Source: Tatumella morbirosei (GTDB taxonomy: Bacteria; Pseudomonadota; Gammaproteobacteria; Enterobacterales; Enterobacteriaceae). From it: a stretch of DNA of 64,000 bases. A program made the translations under genes and the position numbers. The DNA lies in NCBI RefSeq assembly GCF_000757425.2, contig NZ_JPKR02000003.1:1674001-1738000 (forward strand). The letters are read 5' to 3'. Shown here piece by piece: positions 11,533 to 22,874 of the stretch. Each line of letters begins with the position of its first letter. The stretch's first letter is position 1. The notes below the pieces were generated by a model, which saw nothing but the letters and a program-made list of their open reading frames with translations, was not told where the DNA came from and searched no databases.

Positions 11533-12825
11533 ATGAAGAACTGGAGAATGCTGATTCTGTGTGTAGCGATGAACGCTACTACTGCTATTGCAGCACCACA
11601 GATGGTTGATAAAGTCGCTGCGATTGTGAACAACAGTGTGGTGTTAGAAAGTGACGTCGATGACATGATGAGCACGGTGAAGACTCAGGCTAAAGAGGCC
11701 GGCCAGCAATTGCCTGACGATCAGACATTACGCCATCAGATCCTTGAGCGTGAAATCATGGACAGTATTATCACTCAGATCGGTCAGCGTGCCGGAATTC
11801 AGATAAGTGACCAGGAACTGGATCAGGCTATTCAGAATATTGCTGCACAGAACCATATGAGCATGGATCAGTTGCGCAGCCGACTGAGCTATGATGGGGT
11901 TAACTATGCAACCTATCGTAATCAGATCCGTAAGGAAATGCTGATCTCTACGGTTCGTAACAATGAAGTAAGAAGCCGTGTGACTATTCTTCCTCAGGAA
12001 GTCGATAACCTGGCAAAACAGATAGCAAACCAGAACGTACCAGGCACCGAACTGAACCTGAGTATGATCCTGCTACCTCTGCCAGAAAATCCTACTCAGC
12101 AGCAAGTGGATGATGAAGAAGCCCTGGCTAAAAAGCTGGTGGGTGAACTGAAGAACGGTGCAGATTTTGGTAAAATGGCCGTCACTTACTCTGCTGACCC
12201 ACAGGCGCTGAAAGGCGGCAATATGGGTTGGGGGAAAATTGAAGAACTGCCGAGTCTGTTTAGCCAGGCACTGAGCACTGCTCATAAAGGGGATATCGTT
12301 GGCCCAATCCGCTCTGGTGTGGGTTTCCACATTCTGAAAGTAAATGATGTGCGTGGCGAATCTCAAAATGTTTCGGTCACCGAAGTCCATGCCCGCCATA
12401 TACTGATCAAAGTATCGCCAATTATGTCTGACCAGCAGGCGCGTGCGAAAATCGAACAGATTGCTGCTGACATCCGTAGCGGTAAAATAACTTTTGCCCA
12501 GGCGGCAAGACAGTACTCTGAAGATCCCGGTTCAGCCAATCAGGGCGGTGATCTGGGCTGGGCCTCACCAAATATTTATGATCCTGCCTTCCGTGACGCG
12601 GTTATGCATCTGAACAAGGGCCAAATCAGCCAACCTGTTCGTTCATCTTTCGGCTGGCATTTAATTCAACTGATGGATACCCGTCAGGTAGACAGGACCG
12701 AAGATGCGGGTAAAGACCGGGCCTACCGGATGTTGTTTAACCGTAAGTTTGCAGAAGAAGCACAGACCTGGATGCAGGAACAACGTGCTGAAGCTTATGT
12801 GAAGATTCTGGATAACAATGGCTGA
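11533..12825 (+). CDS. surA: Periplasmic chaperone and peptidyl-prolyl isomerase SurA
   Basis: SurA escorts unfolded outer-membrane proteins, including LptD, through the periplasm to the BAM complex. The 430-residue protein (E. coli 428) has a signal peptide cleaved after AIA (about residue 20), an N-terminal chaperone domain, and two parvulin domains (about residues 173-275 and 283-385), each with a recognisable GGDLGW or GGNMGW motif. The C-terminal helix that completes the chaperone core is present. It lies 63 bases after lptD and its 3' end overlaps pdxA by eight bases. Confidence 0.97.
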   Translation: MKNWRMLILCVAMNATTAIAAPQMVDKVAAIVNNSVVLESDVDDMMSTVKTQAKEAGQQLPDDQTLRHQILEREIMDSIITQIGQRAGIQISDQELDQAIQNIAAQNHMSMDQLRSRLSYDGVNYATYRNQIRKEMLISTVRNNEVRSRVTILPQEVDNLAKQIANQNVPGTELNLSMILLPLPENPTQQQVDDEEALAKKLVGELKNGADFGKMAVTYSADPQALKGGNMGWGKIEELPSLFSQALSTAHKGDIVGPIRSGVGFHILKVNDVRGESQNVSVTEVHARHILIKVSPIMSDQQARAKIEQIAADIRSGKITFAQAARQYSEDPGSANQGGDLGWASPNIYDPAFRDAVMHLNKGQISQPVRSSFGWHLIQLMDTRQVDRTEDAGKDRAYRMLFNRKFAEEAQTWMQEQRAEAYVKILDNNG

Positions 12826-13810
12826 CATACCAAGAATAGTGATCACTCCCGGCGAGCCTGCCGGGATTGGTCCTGATTTGACTGTACTCCTGGCCGGCCA
12901 GCAATGGCCGGCCGAATTAGTTGTATGTGCCGACAGACAGCTTTTGCTTGACAGGGCTGCACAACTGGGTCTGCCACTGACGCTGAGAGATTATCAGCCA
13001 GGTTCCCCGGCACAGCCCCAGCAAGCCGGGAGTTTAACTTTGTTACCGGTACCTCTGAATACCCGAACCATCGCCGGGCAGCTTTCTGTCGATAATAGTA
13101 ATTATGTACTAAGAACACTGGCAACAGCCTGTGATGGCTGTCTGAGAGACGAATTTTCCGCACTGGTCACCGGTCCGGTACATAAAGGTATCATTAACGA
13201 TGCAGGTATCCCGTTCACAGGGCATACTGAGTTTTTCGCAGACCGGGCAGGCTGTGAAAAAGTGGTAATGATGCTGGCAACCACAGAATTACGTGTAGCG
13301 CTTGCCACGACTCACCTGCCTCTGAAAGAGGTCTCTGCGGCGATTACCCGGGAGAATCTGCATGAGGTTATCTCTATCCTTCATCACGATTTGCAGCATA
13401 AATTTCATATTGCCAGCCCAACCATTCTGGTTTGCGGGCTGAATCCACACGCTGGTGAAGGTGGCCATATGGGCCGCGAAGAAATCGATGTGATTGAACC
13501 GGCACTGGAAGAGCTCCGACAGCAGGGAATCACCCTTATCGGACCTTTACCTGCCGATACCCTGTTCCAGCCTAAGTATCTGCAAAACGCCGACGCAGTG
13601 CTGGCGATGTATCACGATCAGGGCTTACCCGTGTTAAAATATCAGGGTTTTGGCCGGGCGGTGAATATTACCCTCGGCCTGCCATTTATCCGGACTTCTG
13701 TTGACCATGGAACAGCACTTGAGTTAGCCGGCCAAGGCCTGGCAGATCCGGGAAGCTTTATTACGGCGATTAACCTCGCCCTAAATATGATTAAGAGCAG
13801 TAATGAATAA
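12818..13810 (+). CDS. pdxA: 4-hydroxythreonine-4-phosphate dehydrogenase PdxA
   Basis: PdxA oxidises 4-phosphohydroxy-L-threonine in the DXP-dependent pathway to pyridoxal 5'-phosphate. The protein is 330 residues (E. coli 329) with the N-terminal [13 protein letters not shown] motif, the TGPVHK and GHTEFF active-site segments, and the metal-binding [14 protein letters not shown] and [13 protein letters not shown] stretches. It overlaps surA by eight bases and rsmA by eight bases, indicating tight translational coupling in the lptD operon. Confidence 0.97.
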   Translation: MADIPRIVITPGEPAGIGPDLTVLLAGQQWPAELVVCADRQLLLDRAAQLGLPLTLRDYQPGSPAQPQQAGSLTLLPVPLNTRTIAGQLSVDNSNYVLRTLATACDGCLRDEFSALVTGPVHKGIINDAGIPFTGHTEFFADRAGCEKVVMMLATTELRVALATTHLPLKEVSAAITRENLHEVISILHHDLQHKFHIASPTILVCGLNPHAGEGGHMGREEIDVIEPALEELRQQGITLIGPLPADTLFQPKYLQNADAVLAMYHDQGLPVLKYQGFGRAVNITLGLPFIRTSVDHGTALELAGQGLADPGSFITAINLALNMIKSSNE

Positions 13811-14627
13811 TCGCGTCCATCAGGGGCACTACGCCCGTAAACGTTTCGGGCAAAACTTCCTTAACGATCAATATATTATAGACAGTATTGTCTCAGCTAT
13901 TCACCCGCAAAAAAGTGATGCGATGGTTGAAATCGGCCCCGGGCTCGGCGCTCTGACTGAACCCGTTGGAGAGCATCTGGATGCATTAACGGTGATCGAA
14001 CTCGACCGCGACCTGGCAGCTCGTTTACAGACGCACTCGTTCCTCGGTCCAAAACTGACGATTTTCCAGCAGGATGCTATGACCTTCAATTTTGCTGAGT
14101 TATCAGCAGAACGTGGCCAGCCACTGCGGGTGTTTGGGAATTTACCTTACAATATCTCTACCCCGCTGATGTTCCACCTGTTCAGCTACCATGGTGCTAT
14201 TAAAGATATGCACTTTATGCTGCAGAAAGAGGTGGTTAATCGTCTGGTCGCCGGCCCGGGAAGTAAAGCTTATGGGCGTTTAACCGTGATGGCGCAATAT
14301 TACTGTCAGGTTATTCCTGTCCTGGAAGTTCCGCCACATTCTTTTACGCCCCCGCCTAAAGTCGATTCTGCGGTAGTCCGACTGATTCCGCATACTCAGT
14401 CACCTTATCCGGCAGTCAACGTCAAAGTGCTGAGCCGCATTACTACTGAGGCATTTGGTAAACGCCGTAAAACTCTGCGAAACAGCCTTGGACATCTGTT
14501 TCCTGAAGCTGTGCTGGCCGATTTAGGTATTGATAATAATCTGCGTGCAGAGAATGTGACTATTGACCAATACTGCCAGTTGGCACACTGGCTGACTGAA
14601 CATCCGGAGCAACCTCAGGAGAGCTAA
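13803..14627 (+). CDS. rsmA: 16S rRNA adenine-N6,N6-dimethyltransferase RsmA (KsgA)
   Basis: This enzyme dimethylates A1518 and A1519 in the 3' hairpin of 16S rRNA as a late checkpoint in 30S assembly. The 274-residue protein has the SAM-binding [11 protein letters not shown] motif at about residues 43-53 and the catalytic NLPY at 113-116, the same position as in E. coli. The C-terminal rRNA-binding part contains [14 protein letters not shown] and [13 protein letters not shown]. It overlaps pdxA by eight bases and is followed three bases later by apaG. Confidence 0.97.
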   Translation: MNNRVHQGHYARKRFGQNFLNDQYIIDSIVSAIHPQKSDAMVEIGPGLGALTEPVGEHLDALTVIELDRDLAARLQTHSFLGPKLTIFQQDAMTFNFAELSAERGQPLRVFGNLPYNISTPLMFHLFSYHGAIKDMHFMLQKEVVNRLVAGPGSKAYGRLTVMAQYYCQVIPVLEVPPHSFTPPPKVDSAVVRLIPHTQSPYPAVNVKVLSRITTEAFGKRRKTLRNSLGHLFPEAVLADLGIDNNLRAENVTIDQYCQLAHWLTEHPEQPQES

Positions 14628-14630
14628 ACC

Positions 14631-15008
14631 ATGAGTGGATCCAGACGCGTTTACGTCCACGTACAGACGTTTTATGTAGCTTCACAGTCTCAACCGGAAG
14701 CCGAACGTTATGTGTTTGCCTATACTATTACTATACGTAATCTGGGGCATGACACTGTCCGCTTGCTTGAACGCTACTGGCTGATTACTAATGGTAATGG
14801 CAATGAAACCGAAGTTCGTGGAGAAGGTGTGGTCGGGGAGCAACCCGTGATAGCCCCTGGTGGTGAATATCAATACACCAGTGGTACTGTTCTGGAAACC
14901 CCTATCGGCACCATGCAGGGACATTATATTATGCAGGATGAACACGGCGAGCAGTTCCATACTCCTATTCCTGTATTTCGTCTGGCAGTCTCTGCCCAGC
15001 TCCATTAA
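14631..15008 (+). CDS. apaG: ApaG domain protein
   Basis: The 125-residue protein equals E. coli ApaG in length. ApaG folds as a fibronectin-III-like beta sandwich; its biochemical role is unsettled (Co2+/Mg2+ efflux phenotypes have been reported). Conserved segments seen are [43 protein letters not shown] and the closing GTMQGHYIM. It sits three bases after rsmA and upstream of apaH in the usual order. Confidence 0.96.
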   Translation: MSGSRRVYVHVQTFYVASQSQPEAERYVFAYTITIRNLGHDTVRLLERYWLITNGNGNETEVRGEGVVGEQPVIAPGGEYQYTSGTVLETPIGTMQGHYIMQDEHGEQFHTPIPVFRLAVSAQLH

Positions 15009-15063
15009 GAATCACATCGCCGGTCTGCCTTCAGGACGGCTGTTTTACGTTGACAGGATTTTC

Positions 15064-15888
15064 ATGAGTACCTATCTGATTGGTGATATTCACGGTTGCT
15101 ACGCTGAATTTACTGCGTTGCTGAAAAAGGTCAATTTTGACCCATCAACCGATGAACTCTGGCTGACCGGTGATCTGGTGGCGCGTGGGCCCGATTCTCT
15201 GGCGGTATTACGTAAAGTGAAATCGCTGGGCGATTCGGTTCGTCTGGTGCTTGGTAACCACGATTTGCATATCCTCGCAGTCTACGCCGGAATCAGCCGC
15301 AATAAACCTAAAGATAATCTCGCTGCCTTACTGGCAGCTGAAGACTGCGACAGCCTGATCAACTGGTTGCGTCGGCAGCCTTTGCTACAGGTCGACGAGG
15401 AGAAGAAACTGGTTATGGCCCATGCCGGTATCACACCGCAGTGGGACATTGAAACAGCAACGGTCTGCGCCAGAGAACTGGAAGCTATTCTCTCCAGTGG
15501 AAGTTATCCGTTGTTCCTTGATGCGATGTACGGCGATATGCCTAATAACTGGTCTCCTGAACTCAGCGGTTTGTCCCGGCTGAGATTCAGTGCTAACGCA
15601 CTCACCCGAATGCGCTACTGCTTCCCTAACGGTCAGTTGGATATGATTTGTAAGGACACTCCGGAAAAAGCCACACCTCCGCTAAAACCCTGGTTTATGC
15701 TAAACGGTCCGGTGCGCGATAACTATACTATTGTTTTCGGTCACTGGGCATCACTGGAAGGCAAGGGAACTCCAGACGGAATCATCGGGCTGGATACTGG
15801 CTGCTGCTGGGGTGGCAGCCTGACAATGTTACGCTGGGAAGATAACAAATATTTTCACCAGCCGTCACTGCAACGCAAAAAGAACTGA
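15064..15888 (+). CDS. apaH: Diadenosine tetraphosphatase ApaH
   Basis: ApaH splits Ap4A symmetrically to two ADP and removes NpnN caps from RNA 5' ends. The ATG at 15064 gives 274 residues and the expected N-terminus [16 protein letters not shown], preceded by an AGGA ribosome binding site; a longer in-frame start at 14860 lies inside apaG and adds unrelated sequence. The metallophosphatase motifs GDIHG, GDLVARG and GNHD are intact, with [10 protein letters not shown] and [12 protein letters not shown] further on. The gene is 55 bases after apaG and is the last of the lptD operon. Confidence 0.96.
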   Translation: MSTYLIGDIHGCYAEFTALLKKVNFDPSTDELWLTGDLVARGPDSLAVLRKVKSLGDSVRLVLGNHDLHILAVYAGISRNKPKDNLAALLAAEDCDSLINWLRRQPLLQVDEEKKLVMAHAGITPQWDIETATVCARELEAILSSGSYPLFLDAMYGDMPNNWSPELSGLSRLRFSANALTRMRYCFPNGQLDMICKDTPEKATPPLKPWFMLNGPVRDNYTIVFGHWASLEGKGTPDGIIGLDTGCCWGGSLTMLRWEDNKYFHQPSLQRKKN

Positions 15889-15902
15889 TTCAATAACGTG
15901 TC

Positions 15903-15926
15903 AGCCCTACAGCAAGCTGTAGGGCT
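15903..15926. terminator. Hairpin between apaH and the beta-glucosidase gene
   Basis: AGCCCTACAGC and GCTGTAGGGCT form a perfect 11-bp inverted repeat (the inner pairs open as loop) in the 51-base gap between convergent genes; no U-run follows. Confidence 0.6.
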
Positions 15927-15939
15927 AAAGTAAACATCT

Positions 15940-17331
<1,392 letters not shown>

Positions 17332-17445
17332 TTATCTCTCCTTAGATAGTGGCTGTCATCTTCCGGCACGGTGGCCGTTGTTCTGTTAACCGTCAGGCAG
17401 TATCCATACTAAAACTTCTTTGGTTTGCTGCCTGCCAGTGGATTA

Positions 17446-18888
<1,443 letters not shown>

Positions 18889-18892
<4 letters not shown>

Positions 18893-18904
18893 AATATTCT
18901 CACC
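18889..18904. promoter_or_regulatory. CRP-like site upstream of the PTS gene
   Basis: TGTGA-N6-TCACC matches nine of ten core CRP positions (TGTGA-N6-TCACA). Carbon catabolite control would suit a beta-glucoside operon, but the site ends only about 40 bases from the start codon, leaving little room for a class II promoter downstream. Confidence 0.4.
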
Positions 18905-19329
18905 TACAGACTGCCCAACCCATTCCCCCCTGCCCTGACACAGATAATTACTCATCGTCCTGTCTGGCACCAGTTTTGCTAGATATTTTTATTCGTAGAA
19001 TATTTATGATGTGCGACCAGCAAACAGTAGGTCATATTCAGATACGATGCTTAACAATTAAATGTCAAAGACCGACTACAGATTTCAAACACCTTCTCCG
19101 TAATAGTTAAAAGATAATGATTAATCTCTATAATTATGGAAAATTCCTATTGCTTTACTGTCGTCAACTTTCCCCAAAATAGCATTACAGGCTGGTTAAT
19201 CCACTATTATTTACCGGGAAGATTAAAATTGTGAACAGGATCGTTTTATAAAAAGATAATTAAGGAGGGGTAAGCATCAACAGGCAATTCCGGCCGATAA
19301 TGTATGCCTGCAGGAGATAATAATCGTCA

Positions 19330-19354
19330 GGGATCCGGCGATATACCGAATCCC
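19330..19354 (-). terminator. Putative folA terminator hairpin
   Basis: On the minus strand GGGATTCGG pairs with CCGGATCCC (one G-U pair) around a 7-base loop, 20 bases after the folA stop codon. A U-tract is lacking. Confidence 0.4.
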
Positions 19355-19374
19355 CCAACATAATTAAGTACAAA

Positions 19375-19857
19375 CTAACGGCGGCGCTCAAGAATTTCGA
19401 AGCAAAAACTGTGGGTATTATTACTGTCAGCATCATGGAACTCACTGAAAACCGAATGCCATTGGTCCGGATCGTAGTCAGGAAACTGGGTATCACCTTC
19501 CACTTCCGCATCGATGTGTGTCAGATACAACCGATCAGCTTTCTCCAGCATCTGAGCATAGATTTTTCCACCACCAATAACCATAATCTCAGAAGCATCC
19601 CCTGCCAGCCGTAAAGCGTCTTCCAGGGATGTCGCCCGGGTGACCCCTGCAGTCTCTCCCGGGGTACGGCTGATAACAATGTTCAGACGACCAGGAAGTG
19701 GTCTGCCTATCGACTCAAACGTACGGCGCCCCATAATTACGGGTTTGTTCAGGGTATGTTTTTTAAACCAGGCCAGATCGGCCGGTAAGCTCCATGGCAT
19801 GGCATTATCCATTCCAATAATACGATCTGCTGCCATAGCAGCAATCAGACTAATCAT
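19375..19857 (-). CDS. folA: Dihydrofolate reductase
   Basis: The 160-residue enzyme (E. coli 159) reduces dihydrofolate to tetrahydrofolate with NADPH and is the target of trimethoprim. Asp27, the catalytic acid, is in the expected place within [13 protein letters not shown]; the NADPH-binding [15 protein letters not shown] and [13 protein letters not shown] segments are present, as are [11 protein letters not shown] and [14 protein letters not shown]. It is transcribed away from the porin genes. In E. coli folA is next to apaH; here the beta-glucoside cassette lies between. Confidence 0.97.
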   Translation of the reverse strand: MISLIAAMAADRIIGMDNAMPWSLPADLAWFKKHTLNKPVIMGRRTFESIGRPLPGRLNIVISRTPGETAGVTRATSLEDALRLAGDASEIMVIGGGKIYAQMLEKADRLYLTHIDAEVEGDTQFPDYDPDQWHSVFSEFHDADSNNTHSFCFEILERRR

Positions 19858-19886
19858 TACGTTAACCCGCTCGAAAAATTGGCGAC

Positions 19887-19915
19887 ATCATACGGAAAGG
19901 CTTTGCCTTCGTCGA
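19887..19915 (-). promoter_or_regulatory. Possible folA promoter
   Basis: On the minus strand a TATGAT -10 hexamer (19892-19887) lies about 30 bases upstream of the folA ATG. A weak -35 (TCGACG) sits 17 bases further upstream. Confidence 0.35.
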
Positions 19916-20071
19916 TAGGCATTGAGACTATTTCACCGCCTTACGGGCCGGATCCCGGGTGAACTCACCGCTAACCTGTTTCCTCCGTCACGGAAAATAT
20001 CCGCTTAAACAGGAAATTGGCTCGCAGCCCCACCCTCAGGTATTCAACCATAGCTGACCGCTTTGCATCGT

Positions 20072-21217
20072 CTAAAAATTATAATAAACCCTGACCAGAT
20101 TCATATTACCCTGGTGGTCAGTATCGGAGGTAATGACGTACTCATAATCCACCTGGAAGCCATAATCCAGGGCAAAAGATATCCCTAACCCATTGTCTTT
20201 ACGCTGATAGTTACGCCCTGTCACAAATTGCATGCGATCACCCATAAAATAGGGTTGTACTGACTGCAGAATATAACGCTGAACTGGCAGGTTATATCCG
20301 GCATAATATTCCAGCCCCCAGGCATCTCCCGCAAAATAATTATTAACATCAATACGATGGCTGGGTGCGAAATTCTGATACCAGCCCCCACCGGCGGCCA
20401 GCCGCCACTGCCCGGGACGCCAGCTGAACGCAGTTCCCAGCAAGTTCTGATTTTCGTTTTTATTTTCATGAAGTTGTGGGTTCCTCATCCGGGCCTTAGT
20501 GTAGTTCCATGCCATCCCCCAGTTCAGATCCGGTGTGATACTGTAATTAAAGCCCAGTGAACCACCACTCCGCCGCTTGTAATGAAGGCCATTACCCGGC
20601 AGGTAATCAACATCAGAAAACAGGTAGGCAACGTATAAACTGACATCGCCGAACTGATTCTGGTACCTCAACTGCTTCCGGGGCCGGTAAGAACCATCAT
20701 AATCGCCGTTAATTCCGTTACCGGGTCCCTGTCCAAGCATATCGTAATCCCAGATATCGGTTTTAGCTCCCACCACATCATAATAAATACTATTGCGCTG
20801 ACCGAAACTCAGTTCACCCCATTGTGAGCTGCGTAATGCGGTATACATCATCCTGCGTAATGTATTCCTATCCCCATCAGCATGATGATTATCCCAGTTC
20901 AACAACGCCGGGATATTCACTCCAAGTTCATAATAGTTTGTCCAAATCAGATCATCGGTAATACGGAAATCAGCAGTGAAACGAAAACGGCTTCCTCCAT
21001 CGAAGACATTACGCTTATAGTTTTTCCCCTGCCCTCCGGTCATGTGGTTTATTTGCGGACGAATACTACCCCCGACTTTAAAATTTAACCGGCTAAGAAC
21101 ATCATTTTTTTGCGGATCAGTTTTAATTAATGTTATTTCTGCACGACCAGTTAATGGCAATAATAACGATAATATTGCAAACGACCCTGAGAATATTACG
21201 CAGCGACTTTTATTCAT
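20072..21217 (-). CDS. Outer-membrane porin, first of a tandem pair
   Basis: The 381-residue protein has a signal peptide ending in GRA (about residue 26) and a beta-barrel pattern of alternating residues ending in the C-terminal Phe (VRVYYNF) that BAM recognises. Segments such as ELSFGQRNSIYYDVVGAKTD, and loop sequences rich in Asn and Gly, resemble the general Gram-negative porin superfamily, though it is not a simple OmpC/OmpF orthologue. It shares long blocks with the next gene, including GPGNGINGDYDGSYR, so the two arose by duplication. An AGGG ribosome binding site precedes the ATG. The substrate is unknown; proximity to a beta-glucoside PTS is suggestive but folA lies between. Confidence 0.8.
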   Translation of the reverse strand: MNKSRCVIFSGSFAILSLLLPLTGRAEITLIKTDPQKNDVLSRLNFKVGGSIRPQINHMTGGQGKNYKRNVFDGGSRFRFTADFRITDDLIWTNYYELGVNIPALLNWDNHHADGDRNTLRRMMYTALRSSQWGELSFGQRNSIYYDVVGAKTDIWDYDMLGQGPGNGINGDYDGSYRPRKQLRYQNQFGDVSLYVAYLFSDVDYLPGNGLHYKRRSGGSLGFNYSITPDLNWGMAWNYTKARMRNPQLHENKNENQNLLGTAFSWRPGQWRLAAGGGWYQNFAPSHRIDVNNYFAGDAWGLEYYAGYNLPVQRYILQSVQPYFMGDRMQFVTGRNYQRKDNGLGISFALDYGFQVDYEYVITSDTDHQGNMNLVRVYYNF

Positions 21218-21266
21218 AGTTAACCCTGTCTAATATTAATTAATCTCACATGAGTAATCGTGTTCC

Positions 21267-21281
21267 CTGGTAAATCACCAG
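21267..21281. promoter_or_regulatory. Operator-like palindrome upstream of the first porin
   Basis: CTGGT-AAATC-ACCAG is a perfect 5-5-5 inverted repeat located 50-64 bases upstream of the porin ATG. TGGT...ACCA half-sites are typical of GntR-family (FCD) regulators, but the 5-base spacer is not diagnostic. Confidence 0.45.
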
Positions 21282-21449
21282 TAACAAATTATCATGGCAG
21301 AATGTAATTAATAATGAGGATAACGGGATACTTTGTCGGTTAAAGCAGGCAATCAATACACAATAATATTAAAAGATCACAGAATAAATACAGCGCTCAT
21401 AGATAGTATGAGGTATTTTATTCCCGGCAGAGAGGTATTCATCTTAATG

Positions 21450-21480
21450 AAAAAAGGGCAGCTGTTAAGCTACCCTTTTT
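21450..21480 (-). terminator. Rho-independent terminator of the second porin gene
   Basis: On the minus strand AAAAAGGGTAGC and GCTGCCCTTTTT form a 12-bp stem (one G-U pair) with a 6-base loop, ending in a U-run, 17 bases after the stop codon. It separates the two porin genes into different transcripts. Confidence 0.9.
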
Positions 21481-21496
21481 ATATATTCACTACGGA

Positions 21497-22639
21497 TTAG
21501 AAGTCGTAGCGCAGACGAACCAGGTTCAGGTCGCCAATCTTGTCAGTGCTGGACGTAAACATATGCTCAACGTCAACACGGAAGCCGTGCTGCAGCTGGA
21601 ACGATACGCCCAGGCCATTATCAATACGCTGGTAATTACGGCCGCTAACGTACTGCAGACGGTCACCCATGAAGTAAGGTTGGATAACCTTAACGCCGTA
21701 CTGATCAATATGGAAATTATATCCGGCGAAATACTCAATACCCCATGCGTTACCTGCGAAGTAATCGTTGAGATTGGATCTTTTAGTCAGCAGGAAGTTC
21801 TCATAGAAACCGCCACCAGCAGACAATACCCAGTTATCCGGATTCCAGCTCAGAGCAGTACCAAACAGGTTCTGGTTGTAATCACGGCCTTCACCGGTAG
21901 AAGGATCACGCATTGAAGCTTTGGTGTAGTTCCATGCGGTACCCCAGGTCAGATCCTTGGTGATATGGTAATCCGCACCTAAAGAACCGCCACCCTGGCG
22001 TTTGTACGCCAGGCCATTGCCCGGGTAGTAGCTTGAATCCGCAAACAGGAAGCTCGCATAGACATCAACCTGGTCTACCGATTTCTTATATTTCAGCATC
22101 TTACGTGAACGATACGAACCATCGTAGTCACCGTTAATACCATTACCTGGCCCCTGGGCTAACATATCGTCATCCCAGATGTCGGTTTTCGCACCGACGA
22201 CATCATAGTAAACACTATTTTGTTGACCAATGGTCAGGCGACCCCACTCTTTACTGTCAAGACCGGTGTAAAGCATACGACGAGTCGTATGGTGAGAACC
22301 TTTCTGATAGTGGTTATCCCACTTCAATACCGCCGGAACGTTTACACCCAGTTCATAGTAGTTGATCCAGGTCAGATCATCATTGAAGTGATAGTTAGCC
22401 CCGAAACGAAAACGTGTGCCACCATCGAATCCGTTACGTTTATAAGATTTGTCGTTCACCCCTGTAGAATGGTTAAACTGAGGACGAATACTTCCACCAA
22501 CAGTTAAATCCAGACGACTCAGTACGCTATCTTCAGGTACCTGAGGAACTAAATGGATCTCCGCCTGAGAGGCAAGAGGGAGCATCGACATTAGCACCAG
22601 GCCACCGGTTACAGATTTATTACGCCAGCTTTTCTTCAT
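21497..22639 (-). CDS. Outer-membrane porin, second of a tandem pair
   Basis: From the ATG at 22639 the protein is 380 residues, beginning MKKSWRNKS with a signal peptide ending in SQA. An upstream ATG at 22654 would add MWIIL before the basic n-region and has no ribosome binding site. Like its neighbour it shows a barrel pattern, the RLTIGQQNSVYYDVVGAKTDIWDDDM segment, the shared GPGNGINGDYDGSYR block and a C-terminal Phe (VRLRYDF). It belongs to the Gram-negative porin superfamily; pore specificity cannot be read from the sequence. Its own terminator and a repeat-rich upstream region suggest it is regulated separately from the first porin. Confidence 0.8.
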   Translation of the reverse strand: MKKSWRNKSVTGGLVLMSMLPLASQAEIHLVPQVPEDSVLSRLDLTVGGSIRPQFNHSTGVNDKSYKRNGFDGGTRFRFGANYHFNDDLTWINYYELGVNVPAVLKWDNHYQKGSHHTTRRMLYTGLDSKEWGRLTIGQQNSVYYDVVGAKTDIWDDDMLAQGPGNGINGDYDGSYRSRKMLKYKKSVDQVDVYASFLFADSSYYPGNGLAYKRQGGGSLGADYHITKDLTWGTAWNYTKASMRDPSTGEGRDYNQNLFGTALSWNPDNWVLSAGGGFYENFLLTKRSNLNDYFAGNAWGIEYFAGYNFHIDQYGVKVIQPYFMGDRLQYVSGRNYQRIDNGLGVSFQLQHGFRVDVEHMFTSSTDKIGDLNLVRLRYDF

Positions 22640-22731
22640 TAAGATTATCCACATGAATAATAAAATTTAAAGTTTTTTTTGTCCGGGGTATTGAGGCAAA
22701 GCAAAAAAATAACTAACACTTTCTAATTTTT

Positions 22732-22765
22732 GGATATGTCTGAACATACATATCGGAACATATCC
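22732..22765. promoter_or_regulatory. Nested repeats upstream of the second porin
   Basis: GGATATGT (22732-22739) and ACATATCC (22758-22765) are perfect inverted copies separated by 18 bases, and GAACATA occurs twice in direct orientation inside the block. The element lies 93-126 bases upstream of the porin start. It could bind OmpR or another porin regulator; no consensus is matched exactly. Confidence 0.4.
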
Positions 22766-22832
22766 TGTCAGAAAAACAAATATATTTATAGGGTAGAAAG
22801 TGCGATTTTTATCAAGAATATTTATGAGATAA

Positions 22833-22855
22833 GCGATCCTTGATATAAGGATCGC
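22833..22855 (-). terminator. Hairpin after carB
   Basis: GCGATCCTT and AAGGATCGC form a perfect 9-bp stem with a 5-base loop, 19 bases past the carB stop codon. The following bases are U-rich but not a clean run. Confidence 0.65.
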
Positions 22856-22874
22856 CTATATTACGCGAGGAGTA

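Noticed and set aside
14860-15063. Longer apaH frame starting inside apaG
   Set aside because: The added residues are an out-of-frame reading of apaG; the ATG at 15064 has a ribosome binding site and the expected N-terminus.
19262-19300. Small gene after the AAGGAGGGG sequence
   Set aside because: No start codon lies at a usable distance and no conserved peptide follows.
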